Source: Phoronis australis
Lineage: Eukaryota; Phoronida; Phoronidae
Assembly (NCBI GenBank): GCA_002633005.1
Contig: NMRA01000444.1
Location: 223,456-287,455, forward strand
Direction: 5' to 3'
Length of the DNA: 64,000 bases
The first letter of the stretch is position 1. Every line of letters starts with the position of its first letter. Under the pieces are notes generated by a model. The model saw only the letters and a program-made list of their open reading frames with translations. It ran no database searches and was not told the DNA's origin. The position numbers and the translations under genes were made by a program. Shown here piece by piece: positions 29,987 to 47,178 of this stretch.

Positions 29987-31545
29987 ACAAGAGCAACGCT
30001 GAGCGTTGAAATGCGCCCACGAATGCACAGCAAATGGTGCGCTCAGGATTGTTTATTTGTATCATAAAAATGGCGACTGGATGGTGCAAAAACCTACAAT
30101 CCATCCGAAAACGGGAACATGTCATTGCTTCTTTAATAGAATGCTATTTATGTTCAAAGTATGTTCCGAAAATAATAGGTACGTCGCAAGTTCCGTTTCC
30201 AGAGATAAAAAGGAGAATTCACCACGTTTCATAGAAAACTGTCACAGAACTTCAGAGAAACAAAGGAAAACAGAATATAATGAAATTGCCATTAGGGGAC
30301 ACAGTTGTCATCGTCTGTTGTCAGCTTCATATAAATACATTTACTAAATTTAATAAAGATCCTGCAGTGGATTTAGGACGATACAGCTATGGGAGCAAAA
30401 CCAAACAAAACAAAACTACTACTAGGAGGCGTCACAGTAGTCAAAGTCGTCATCGTCAACTCAGTATCTTCAAACTGAGAACATATTGCCACTAGGGGGC
30501 ACACCAGTAGACAGATCCGTCCGAAAGTCGTCGTCTTCCGTTTGTCAACATAAAAAAATAAATTTAGTAAAGATCCCGCAAACAGTTTAGCAGATACAGC
30601 CATGGGCGCAAAAAACGAAACTACCACTAGGAGGCGCCACAGTAGTCAAAGTCGTCGGAAAATCATCGCCAGCCATCCAATTCCTAGTAAAAACATACAT
30701 GCCAATTTTCACAATTACCCTGAAAGCGGTTTGGTTGATAGAGGGTGGTCGCTAAAAAGTAGACTCGAAAACAGTAAAAATGGCCACTAAGTGGCGCAAA
30801 CTAGGTCGAATTCATCTGAAAACGAGAAAATAGCGTCACCTCACTAATAGATGCCTGTATGTCAAATTTTATGGAAATATGTTGAGGACCTTTGAAGATA
30901 CAGGGGTAAACGTGAAGAAATATAAAATTGCCACCAGGTGTCAAACCAGTAGTCAGATCTGTCCGAAAGTCGTCGTCGTCCGTTGTCAACATCATATAAA
31001 TACATTTACTAAATTTAGTAAAGACTGCAAACGGTTTTGGAGATACAGCCATGGGCGCAAAAACAAACAGCCACTAGGAGGCGCCACAGTAGTCGAAGTC
31101 TTCGGAAAATTATCGTCAGCCGTTCTCTTAATAGAAATAACATGCATGCCAATTTTCACAATCATCCTTTGAGCAATTTGGTTGATGGAGGAGTGGACGC
31201 CAAAAACATACTCGAAAACAGTAAAAAATGGCCACTAGGTGGCGCAAACTACATCGAATCCATCCGAAAACCGGAGGATAGCGTCATCTCACTGAATAGC
31301 TGCCAATATACTAAATTTTTTGATACTAAGGACCTTTGAAGATACAGAGGTAAACGTAAAACTAAAATTGCCACGAGTTGGCACAGCTATACTAGGACCC
31401 GTCCGAAAGTTCGCTCGGCCATCCATGAAACGGGAACACACGTGCAAAGTTTCATGATACGCCAAGGGGTTTTGGAGATAGAGCAGTGGACGGACGGACG
31501 GACGAGGACGACGGCGGCGCATAAAAATAGGGCTTGCCCTCAATA
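29987..31545 (+). mobile_element. Composite dispersed repeat with eight CTCF-like motifs
   Basis: The element starts at ACAAGAGCAACGCTGAGCG, where CAACGCTGAGCGTTG is a perfect hairpin. It ends with a GGACGGACGGACGAGGACGA run and an AGGGCTTGCCCT hairpin. Between them are imperfect repeats of blocks such as GATACAGCCATGGGCGCAAA, CCATCCGAAAACG and GGTAAACGT. Each block contains a CCACTAGG-GGC core, at about 30419, 30489, 30624, 30784, 30931, 31071, 31232 and 31371. There is no protein-coding signal: the open frames conflict between blocks. It is likely non-autonomous, and whether it moves is unknown. Confidence 0.65.
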
Positions 31546-34241
31546 ATTTTCAACAAAGCTGCCAAGATTTTTTTCTCGTTTCACGAATGCAAATTTTTTG
31601 ATTGATGACTTGTCAACTCCGTTGCAGTCACTGCCTAAATAATTGAACATCCTTGACTTTTATTAAAAAAGTGGCGAGCGAAGCCCAGTCGAATACGGCC
31701 AATGGGCGTACCCGAAAGACGCCCACGGCAAAAATGTGCATTTCCAATTTTCACAAAAATTGTCATCCAATACCCAAAATCGATTGCAAACAAGTCATCA
31801 TGCAATCTTTTGCAAAACACACTACAAAACTTACTGATCAAACTGTCCTAATATGAGTCACGTGCTTTAGCGTAGATCTCCGGTAATAACTGAGATAGAA
31901 CGAAGACTTGACGCCCGTTTTGATTTATATGTGTACAACAGAAGAGTGAACCGTAGTGATAAAACGACATTATTTTGTACTTGAGTCACCGCCATGATTG
32001 TGACGCGACAAATGTGAAGAAAAAAACGAGTACGAATTTTACAAGATATAGATTTTATAGACAACGGTTACAAAGCAAATACAGGATATATAAATAATAG
32101 ACGATCTACAAATTCAGAATCAAAACATCACGGGGCCAAGTACAATCCAATTTATATCACCCATGACCGAGATACAAGTAAAGAGGAAGACGCCAGTTAT
32201 AAATGTCGTTCTTTACAATAAACTAAAGCCGACAACCAATACATTTTCAGCATCTAGAAAATAAGCAAATCGCTCACAAACCGTTTGCATTTAGTCAAGA
32301 GCATTTGATAGTTGCATTAATTATTACGAATTTTCACAACTAATTCCTAAGGACATTCGCTATTTTCTCATTGGAAAATAATAGCAGATTTTTTTAGCAA
32401 ATCAGGCGATATCGTTATTATGCTCAAACAAAATGCTGAGAGACACACCTCATCAACAGAAGCTGCGATGATTCAAACACCTCAAAGAATTTACCATTTA
32501 ATTTTTGTGGACGCCAAACATATTTCGTCAGAATACACCCATACACCCAAATACGTGACACTGCGATGACCTCAATACATACCTGTAAGTGTGGTAACCG
32601 AGTGAATTTTTTAATCATTCCCGCAATTATTAATCTTGCCACACAAATCAGATCACAGCCTCAAGTTCTTTCATAGACGGATAAATAACCTCTTGCCTTC
32701 TGTCAAAAACTAACTCTTCATCGGGACGACTTAGGTCTCACTTTTTTGTTTCTTCCTCAGACAAGAATTACTTACTGACAGGTCATTCTTTCATCAAACC
32801 AAGCCCAGGAACTTGCTAGTCACAGTGTGTTAGGCACCAAAACAGCGAATATTGCAAGTGTTCCACCATACCACATCCCCCTAATGCGTTTCTTCAAAGA
32901 TTTTTACTCAATAATTTCGAATATGGATAAACATGCACCAAAGCTTTAGTTACAGGTGTAGGCAACTATCCATGTCCTAACTGAATGCTTTCCGTTGCCT
33001 GGTGTCCATTCTTTTGGTATTTTTCTTTTAAAAGTGAGCACTATATTGCATATGCATCAACACCTACCATTGGTAGGGGATAAGTCAAGTATCAGTCATG
33101 TATTTTAAAAATGTGCTCCCCAGTTTTACCAAGTGTAGGCATATGAAGGTGCCTATAGAGTAACACATTTCAATTAGAACAAAGACTAAGAACACAAAGA
33201 CGTTGCCTTGTAAAAAATAAAAACGTCTGTGCAGAATTTTTGTTTTTTAACACCAGGACATGATTTAAAGGCACAGGTACGTAACGTTTAGAAATTCTCT
33301 AGGGACGTGAATTTCAATAGTTTACTAAAGCTACTGGCCTACCTCAGCCACTTCCTCTAGCTTGTCTACACACCATTGTTAGTGACAAACACACATTTCC
33401 AAGTGGGCTATGTATGCACACCTTCCCTTACATTACATGTCATTTGTAAAGTTCACAGTAGTCATCAATTTAAGGGGAAACTAAAACTACTCATAAACAC
33501 AAGTGAAAACTGCTGTTTCAAACAGCTATACAGAGCATTATGAGTCATCTACATAAACAAGCAATAGATGGGAACACTTTAAGAGATACAACAACATACC
33601 AGCTTGCTATAATGAAGTAATGCAGACCAAGAACCATACAATGATGTGTCTGTACACTTCCTCAGACTCAGTTTGTGGTCAGCTGAGCAATGTTGGCAGC
33701 AGACTGTGGGAATATGGGAATGTATAACGTTGATTTAACCATGTGCAACTGAAGTAAAAAGCAATATTTCACAAGCATATATTTACAGTAGCAGGCCACC
33801 AGGAAGCCAACGAAATATGTTAACCTAAGTGAACAGGTTGAGAACAAAGCTAAAAAATAATTAAATAATTTCTTTGACAATTGTCGGAGCGATTGCGACT
33901 TCCTTTAATTTGTACAGACGAATAAAAACACTAGCCTCAACCTCGGAAATTGCAAAATTGTGAACTAAATATCAAACAAAATCCCATTGTTGTACATTGA
34001 AGGAGTGAAGATAAAAATGAAACCAAGGCAATCGAAGGAATTCAGCTTACAAGCAATTATGAAGGTCCTAAGTCTATGTGTCTTGAGAATTCAAAATAAC
34101 CCTAACAAGTCACAAAAGGCACGTGGTCCAAAGATACAATTTCCCTTCAAATATCTATAATAATATTATAAAGCCCATGATATATCTGTTTCATTCATCA
34201 CTTGTACAGCCTATCAACACATTAACAATCTGTCTTTTCAC

Positions 34242-34247
34242 TTTATT
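34242..34247 (-). terminator. Candidate RAB35 polyadenylation signal
   Basis: AATAAA on the minus strand about 960 bases after the RAB35 stop codon. Plausible but not unique. Confidence 0.35.
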
Positions 34248-35209
34248 GTTTTAATTTTTATATAAGTTAATAATCATATTATCTATCTCACTCTCATACT
34301 GGAAATCAAATGTTGCTAAAACATTTTGAGCAACCTGAAATTTCACTTGATGTTTTACAGTACTTATTGGCTTACAAAAATCAAAGCTGTGATAATTGTA
34401 AAAACAATCAGTGTTCCTCAAAGCGTGACCAAATGGAGGTAGTCACTTCGTGTTACACTCGAACTTCAGCAATGACAAGCAATAGCAACATAACAAACCC
34501 AATTGAATTCCAAAGGAATAAAGTCTACACACAGGTCACCTTAACAGCTGGAAAGCTCAAAATACAAACAATGAATGTCGGAAGGCAAGTAAAGTTGTTA
34601 AACAAAACAGACTACATCTAACAAATCATTTAGCCTAATTGGTATGAATTAAAAATGTTAAATCTTCACTAAGCCAGTGTCACTTAATGAATCAATGCTG
34701 GATTATGGCAATACATTTGGCCAAGAACATAGTTGGTTCTGGTCTGTATCTTGATGTATTTTGAAACTGCGCTCACTACTTAAAGAGAAAACACGTGCTG
34801 GCAGCAATTTCAACCAAAAATTTGCTGAAAGACTCCACAAGTAAGATTTAAATGCCATTACTTGCCCAGTGTGCCTTTGCATCTGCTAACAATGTACTGC
34901 CTCCCACGCACGAGTGGTGCCCTCTAGGTCAACACAGCACCAACAACCACTTGACTGCAGCACTGAAGTTAGTTTGAGTAGAGTAAAATAACTTGCACCA
35001 CTTGCGCACATCTCAGGTGGAACTAAAAGCATGTACCACCACGTCAGTTTTCAAAACAACCAAAAACCAGGACCAACTATGGCATGCTTTTTGGCCTCAT
35101 TGCCAGGCTTAACAGTGACAATAACTGGCCCAACATAATTCTACCCACACTCCCTCCATTCCCAATCATTAACCCTAGTAACATCGCTATGAACGAATGT
35201 TGATCAAAC

Positions 35210-41090
<5,881 letters not shown>

Positions 41091-42498
41091 GTTTCTAGCA
41101 CTTCCTCAAAAGTTTTGGTTAACAAACTTTAAAACAGGAAGTGAATAGGCGTGAAGCAAATTTTGACGCATGACTATTCACAGACATCCGGCTTGTGAAA
41201 AGGTAAATGATGTCATGCGTTTCAAAGCAGAAAAATGTCAAATTTTTAGTGATTTAACATTATTGTCAAAATTTATTATAAGTGCAAGTATACAAAACAA
41301 CTATTGAAATTTTATATTTGCAATAAATTATCCAACATATAATTTTTTTATTTAATGTTTAATACCTAAAGTTGCCTTTTTTTGCACCCATAATGTTCTG
41401 CTGATGGTTTGGAATGGTCATGGTTTCTTTGAACTGGAGAAATTACATAAGGCATTTTCTTGGCACTGCTCGGAAATTAAACAGCTACAGATTTTGCCAC
41501 TCTTCAGGCCAAGTGTAATTGCTTTGGGCACCTTTCCATTGCTTTTAAACATATTTTCAGTTACGAATTACCCTAGACAGATGAATCGCTCAAGTTGTGA
41601 CCGTGATTCGTGAATCAGATCTGACAATGACATGCCCTTAATTAACAATTTTCAGTGGAAACTTGACAGGCTTGAAAACACTGGCCTAAGTTTTTTCAAA
41701 GATTTTTTCAGTTGCAGTTATGTTTCCCTGCTGGCGGTGCCATCTCCTCAAGGCAGTAGTAGAGACGGTGATCTCACGCTCATTCATCCGTCAAAGAAAG
41801 TCATGCTGCTATATCGTACCTTTTCGGCTTTTGAGCATAGAGGGACGCTTCTGGAGACCGTCGATGTCTTTAAATCTTTTCACTCGAGCAAATACTCCCG
41901 CAGTCAAACTTATGGATTATGTTCGAGGCGTCTCTTTGTGTTCACATTGTATTTATTGCAATGTGATGGATGAATCAGTGTGAGGCATAATAAATTGTAA
42001 AAATCAAGATTCAACTAAAAACACATAGCCTACTTTCTGTATCATAAAATGGATGTTATAGCTCTTGGTGGGTGGTCTTACCATGCTGTAGTGCTATGTG
42101 TAGACTCTGTAAAGAGTTTCCAAAATTTTATCCAAACGTTTGAGAATTACTAGTTTGTTTCTGAAGTCTGGATGGGAAAGTCATTAATATTTGTTAACTG
42201 TCCAAAATTGGTTTGGGTAGTGTTAGCCAAGTGTTAGCAGACTTATTAAAAACACCTGGGTTCAAATGATAACAATTAGTGCCGCATATAGAGTAATGAT
42301 TGACTTAAGATCTCACCAACTTCGTACAAAAATAAATGCAGAAATTTGCCTTTTGTATTTGTCATAGTCTTTAAACATTGTGAGTGCCCACAATTTTCAA
42401 AATATTTTTGGTGGTTGCTATAGTAACGAATTTCTTGTCTGCCATATTGTGGCCTAAATTGGTGAGATTTTTCCAAAGTCTTAAATCTTATTTTTCAG
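41091..42498. other. Shared RAB35/ABHD11 upstream region
   Basis: About 1.4 kb lies between the RAB35 ATG (-) and the first ABHD11 exon that I can read (+). It must hold the promoters and the missing ABHD11 first exon (mitochondrial targeting peptide), which should end in phase 2. I could not choose among weak candidates. The open frame at 41632-41973 overlaps a dispersed repeat and is not that exon. Confidence 0.5.
41747..41935 (+). repeat. Diverged match to the Mutator-like arm, copy 3
   Basis: Shares with 61920-62055 the blocks ATCCGTCAAAGAAAGTCATG, TACCTTTTCGGC, GAGCATAGAGG, GTCGATGTCTTTAA, ACTCGAGCAAATACTCCCG and a trailing GTTCGAG. It explains the open frames that cover this stretch on the plus strand. 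Confidence 0.6.
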
Positions 42499-45400
42499 TT
42501 CTGTCAAACTGTCCTACAACTCTATTCTGCCGGATCACGTTGCCCACAAAGTACCACTGGTCATCATTCATGGTTTGTTTGGCTGCAAAAACAACTGGAA
42601 TAGTCTTGCCAAAGCTCTGGCACGCTCATGTTATCGTCAGGTAGATGGAGATATGAACACTGTTATATATGCCTCGTGCAACATACTATAAACTTTTGGC
42701 TTAACACTGATGCTCACGTAAGCACCTACCCACTATTGGGAAATCAGTTGAACGCCAAATGCTTGAACTAAGGCCCTCCTGTTATTTGCTGATTTTCAAA
42801 ACAGTTGTACTTTCAAAATGCAGAAACGTTATCAATTTCAAGTCAAGAGTTAAGTTATGGCCAGGAGTTATGATCATTGCCAGGGACACTGCTTTCTGTT
42901 TGCATTTTTTGCAGTGCATTAAAAATGGTTGTGTGGTTTAAATTTAGACATTCCTTGATTATTGTCGGCCACAGTATCTCACACTATGCAGATTATGTTT
43001 TGAAAAGAACCATTCTTTTTTGCAGTACTAAATCCTGTCCTTGTTTGCTGCCAAATGTTGGCAACTATGAGTTTTGTATGCTGGAACTTGCTAGTGTGAC
43101 CTGAATTTTATGTATAAGACCTGGGATTTTATCCAGATCACAAATGACAACCTTCTGATTTTCATAGTGCCAAGGCCTGTTGTAGGTGGCCAGGGAAATT
43201 GTTTGGGTCCAATTTACTGCCCTTGTGCTGGTAACTGCCCACCCCCAATTTCTTGAAATTACGGATTTAACCAGCCTCCTCTGGGTTAAATGCTCACCCC
43301 CTGGTTTTCAGGCTATCCAGTTTAAGCACTCAGAGCATAAACTGAGTGTTTGTGGTATTTTCATTGCTTAATATTGCTTGCTTGCAATGGAACTGATAAT
43401 TGTCTAAATGCAGCTAATTTTACTTGATTCCGATGTGCTGTGAGTATACACAAATTGCCATTTGTTTAAAGCCAGTTTTGAAAAGGTCTGATATTCAGTT
43501 TATTGTTTGCCATTGATAATACACATTACTACTCAGAAAATGATAATGACCTGAACTTCTGTAATGGAGTAGACATTTTCCATTCTTTCATATACCTTCT
43601 AAGTGATTTGCGTTTTATGTTTTTGTCATAAATACCTGTCCGTAGCATGTTTGTCTAAGGATTATCATTATCTATTTATAGGTCATCACTGTTGACTGCA
43701 GGAACCATGGCGACAGCCCACACACAGATGCCATGGACTACCCATTAATGAGTCTGGACACTGAGGTCCTTCTCAGTGAACTCAACATTAAGAAAGCTGT
43801 GGTCATGGGTCACAGTATGGGGGGGAAGGTGGCGATGACGCTGGCACTCTCAAGGGTCTGTAGTAAATGTTTGATGCAGATCTTTGATATTTTCAGATAT
43901 TTGTTGAATTGTTTCACAAGGAAGCTTGGTTACATTCAGTAAGGTTTCTGTGTTGTGAATTTTGATAGAGGTCATACAAGGTCAGCATAGTGAAAACTGA
44001 TAAGTTCAGGCTCTTGGTAGGACCTTATCTTATGAATGTCCCTAGTTGTTAAGAAATTAATTATTTCAGATGTGAAAATGTATTTTTCTTTTGTAGCACA
44101 AATTTGTGAATTTGAATTTTCCCATTGTGCCAATTTGTTAAAATGTGACAGCATATTAGTAAATTTTTGCCTATTTAGCACACAATATGACAAAAAATGA
44201 ATGAAAATTATGCTTTGTTATGACGATAGATTCTATCACAAAGCAGCACTTGTCAAAATCAATTATTTGTAGCCCATGAATCAGCTTTTAAAGAATTGAA
44301 AAATGGCACTTTTACCTTCAGAATATCCGTAACTTGATTGTCTTTGATGGCAGAGGAGGCTAAAATGACTATTTTGGAAAGTTAACAATGGTTGACATTG
44401 GTCAATTGTACAAATGTTTTGTTTACTTAAACATCTGCCCTATTGTGAAAAGGCAGCTGTATGTATTAAAAGTCGGCTATGGCTCATATTTGACAATAAA
44501 AAATACTGGTTTATATGTACTGAGGTGTTGCTCTGTGCCTTAGAGCTCATGGGTGAAAATTCTAATGATAACATGGACAAATTTCTTTCGCAAATTACAT
44601 TTTGTGATTTAAATCTTTTTTGTTAATTTCAGCCCGACCTTGTAGAGAAATTGGTTGCCGTGGATATCGCACCAACCAACAACCCTGGCGCCACAGTAAC
44701 TTTCCCTTCATACATCAGGGCAATGCAAACTGTTGAGTTTGATCACTCGGTGCCGTTGTCACAAGTCAGAAAACTGGCATTGCAAAAATTAAGTCCAGCT
44801 GTACCAGTAAGCATTTTCAATGCTTTCATATGAGCATTGCCATTTGAGGATGAAGTAGTTGAAGCCTTTCCACAGTATGTTTGTAACTTACCACTGTTAT
44901 GTGATCCGTGAGTTTCACTTGACTTAATTAATTCAATGATCACTGTGTGCCCTTTTGGGGGCATGGATTCAGAAGTTCCTGAGAACAATTAAATGCTTTC
45001 AGCCAAACAATCCACGATAGGTTACAATCTTGGTGACTCCTTTTGCCTCTCACTGATATATTATGCTAGAAATTTATGTATTGTTCCTTCCTTAGTGAGT
45101 TTGGTCTTTTAAGACATAGATTTTTTCTTTTCGCTTACAGTTGTGGTTGGTGTTTCTTGAGCTGGTCAGTTGTTACAGTCCATTTATATGAAATCATTCC
45201 TTCTTGAAACCACAATTTTTGTTATTTTTGTCTAGCTGACTTAAGGTAATTTGGTAACCAATTTTGTTGCATTCTGTCTGCAGGAAGAAGATGTCCGTCA
45301 ATTTTTGGTGTCCAATATTAGAGAAACGGGCACAGCATACTCCTGGCGCGTCAATTTGGATGCAATCTTCAACAACCTGGACAAGATCGCTGGTTACCCA

Positions 45401-45873
45401 CCATGTGAGGCCAGTTACCAGGGAGACACCTTATTCATTGGAGGAAGTAAATCAACCCACATCAGGTTTGTTTACTTTTGTTGTTCGGACATTTACACCA
45501 AAAGAAGTTTGGTCATGTTTTTGATACCGTTATGTTGCTATTAATGTATCTTTCTTGTTGCTTAATTGTACTAAAATATATGGTCATATGCCCCAATTAA
45601 TGACAGTTTGATGTATGGTTGAAATCACAGAGCTAATATCTATGTTTTTGTGGATAAGTGGCCAATTACAGTCAAAAAGGTACTACACAGCCTTAATGTT
45701 TGAGGTCTTTAATGAATTGTCATATTTTTTACAGTGACAGCTCTATACCAGAAATGAGGAGGTTGTTTCCTGAGTATAAACTACTGTTCATAGAGGGCGC
45801 CGGGCACTGGGTTCACAGGGACATGCCAACAGAGTTCAGGAAAATTGTAACACGATTCTTAATAGCCAGGTGA
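42499..45873 (+). CDS. ABHD11: ABHD11, mitochondrial alpha/beta hydrolase, 5' exon missing
   Basis: Member of the alpha/beta-hydrolase fold; the vertebrate protein is mitochondrial and helps maintain the lipoylated 2-oxoglutarate dehydrogenase complex. Exons: 42499-42640, 43682-43855, 44633-44806, 45284-45465, 45735-45873 (TGA), one frame throughout, about 269 residues visible. Seen: HGLFGCKNNW (oxyanion-hole HG motif), VDCRNHGDSPH, nucleophile elbow VVMGHSMGGK, RPDLVEKLVAVDIAPTN (human RPELVERLIAVDISPVE), WRVNLDAIFNNLDKIAGYP (human WRVNLDALTQHLDKILAFP), and catalytic-His motif AGHWVH near the end. The donor at 43855 (GTCTGT) is weak but phase-correct. The upstream exon with the targeting peptide was not identified. 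The 3' end faces BICDL, and an ATTAAA at 46086-46091 may end the transcript. Confidence 0.95.
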
Positions 45874-46313
45874 CTTGAGTAGTTAGTCAGGATAATAGTG
45901 ATGTCTCATCTGGGCTTTATTTGATATTATGGTATTATTTATCTAGTCTATTTGTGCATTGAAAGGTTTGTTATGGAGAAGGAACTTTTGTTTCTTATGT
46001 GCATTTATGTATATTTTATATTTTATATTATATAAATACAACTGTAACAAATCCTTGTTGCTGCACTCAGAGTAAGTTACATAACATTAAACATCACGGT
46101 TAATATTGCAAGATTTTGGGCAGTGGAGGTTTACAAAAGTTAAATATAGTTCGAAATTTATCATGGTCCTCCCTCATTTATTAAGTAACAAACCATGCTG
46201 TCATATTAGTCATTCATAAATATCACTGAGTTGGAAGTCCTTAGACATGTATAAAATTCTGGAATGTAGACTTTACTGAACATGTATGTCAAAATGCTCC
46301 AAGTTATGATCGT

Positions 46314-46394
46314 GTCAAAGTGCACCAGGTTAGGATGGGGTCAAAGTGCACCAGGTTAGGATGGGGTCAAAGTGCACCAGGTTAGGATGGGGTC
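46314..46394 (+). repeat. 26 bp tandem repeat, three units
   Basis: Three nearly identical copies of a unit starting TCAAAGTGCACCAGGTTAGG and ending ATGGGG. Confidence 0.9.
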
Positions 46395-46474
46395 CAAGTC
46401 TTGTGTGAAGAAAAAAAGCTGCATTCGTCCTATTTGTTGTCTGTGTGAAACAAAAGTGGCGTTATAACTTCTAC

Positions 46475-46640
46475 TATTACAAAATCGGTCTCGTAATATT
46501 CCCTACTGTGATAGCATGCTATTTTTGTTCACAACAAGAACATTGAAACCATCAGTGACTCAAGAAAATGCTTAAATGCTGAGGGAGGCCAACCCTAATT
46601 TGGAAATTCAAAAAATGTCAAATGTACGCTTTGCCTATCA
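46475..46640. repeat. Dispersed repeat, family 2, copy B
   Basis: Diverged copy of 28460-28640 (see there). Lies in the ABHD11/BICDL 3' intergenic region. Confidence 0.5.
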
Positions 46641-47178
46641 CTTTGGTTGATGGTGGAAATGGTATTGTGGTAAGGAATATTGGGAGGACGATTTTATGGT
46701 AGTAAAGGATCTGATTTGATTTTTCGTCTTTTTATCCAGCTTAATGGAGCGAAATGGTGCTTTAGAAACTCGTCTTTTTGTATCAACATTTTGAAGTTGC
46801 TTAGTGATGTAGATCAAATATTCAGACCAGTTTACTCGTTTTTTAAGATGACCAAAATGTGTATACCCATAATTATGCAAATCTTCTCTTACACTAGACT
46901 TATAACCTATCTAATGGCTGTGGTTCATGAGGGTCTGGCAGGATAAACTTATCAATACTCTTCCTGAGTTTGAGGAACACTTGTAACCAGTTTTCTAACA
47001 TTAAATGATCTAAAGGAATTGTGCTTTCCATGTTCAGCTGTGTTTTGACATGAAACAGACTCCTGTGAGACTACAAGTATGAAGTGTCTCATTCAAAGAT
47101 TGCAATCCAGCCCCCTCCCCCTCCCTCGTAGGTAATTCTAAGGTCTGTGTGTTCCTGGACCCTTGGATTCAAATGAGT

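Larger units (their letters stand above)
29395..35209. other. Intergenic and RAB35 3' flank, no further gene
   Basis: No exon could be supported. The left part is filled by the CTCF-motif repeat (29987-31545) and a shorter related fragment (about 31640-31800, with CCAATTTTCACAA and a GCGCCC-like stretch). From about 32000 the DNA is AT-rich and I see only the likely RAB35 3' UTR next to 35210. Confidence 0.6.
45874..47178. other. Convergent 3' intergenic region, ABHD11/BICDL
   Basis: Only 1.3 kb separates the two stop codons, so the 3' UTRs may meet or overlap. It holds a 26 bp tandem repeat and copy B of dispersed repeat family 2. A minus-strand AATAAA at 46177-46182 is a candidate BICDL signal, lying beyond the ABHD11 ATTAAA. 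No gene seen. Confidence 0.6.

Noticed and set aside
29897-31345. Several 70-110 codon open frames in the repeat array
   Set aside because: They switch frame between repeat blocks and share sequence only through the repeated DNA, so no common protein is encoded.
41632-41983. Open frames upstream of ABHD11 that might be its first exon
   Set aside because: The stretch aligns in blocks with the arm of the Mutator-like element at 61821, so it is repeat sequence. No phase-2 donor leads to 42499.
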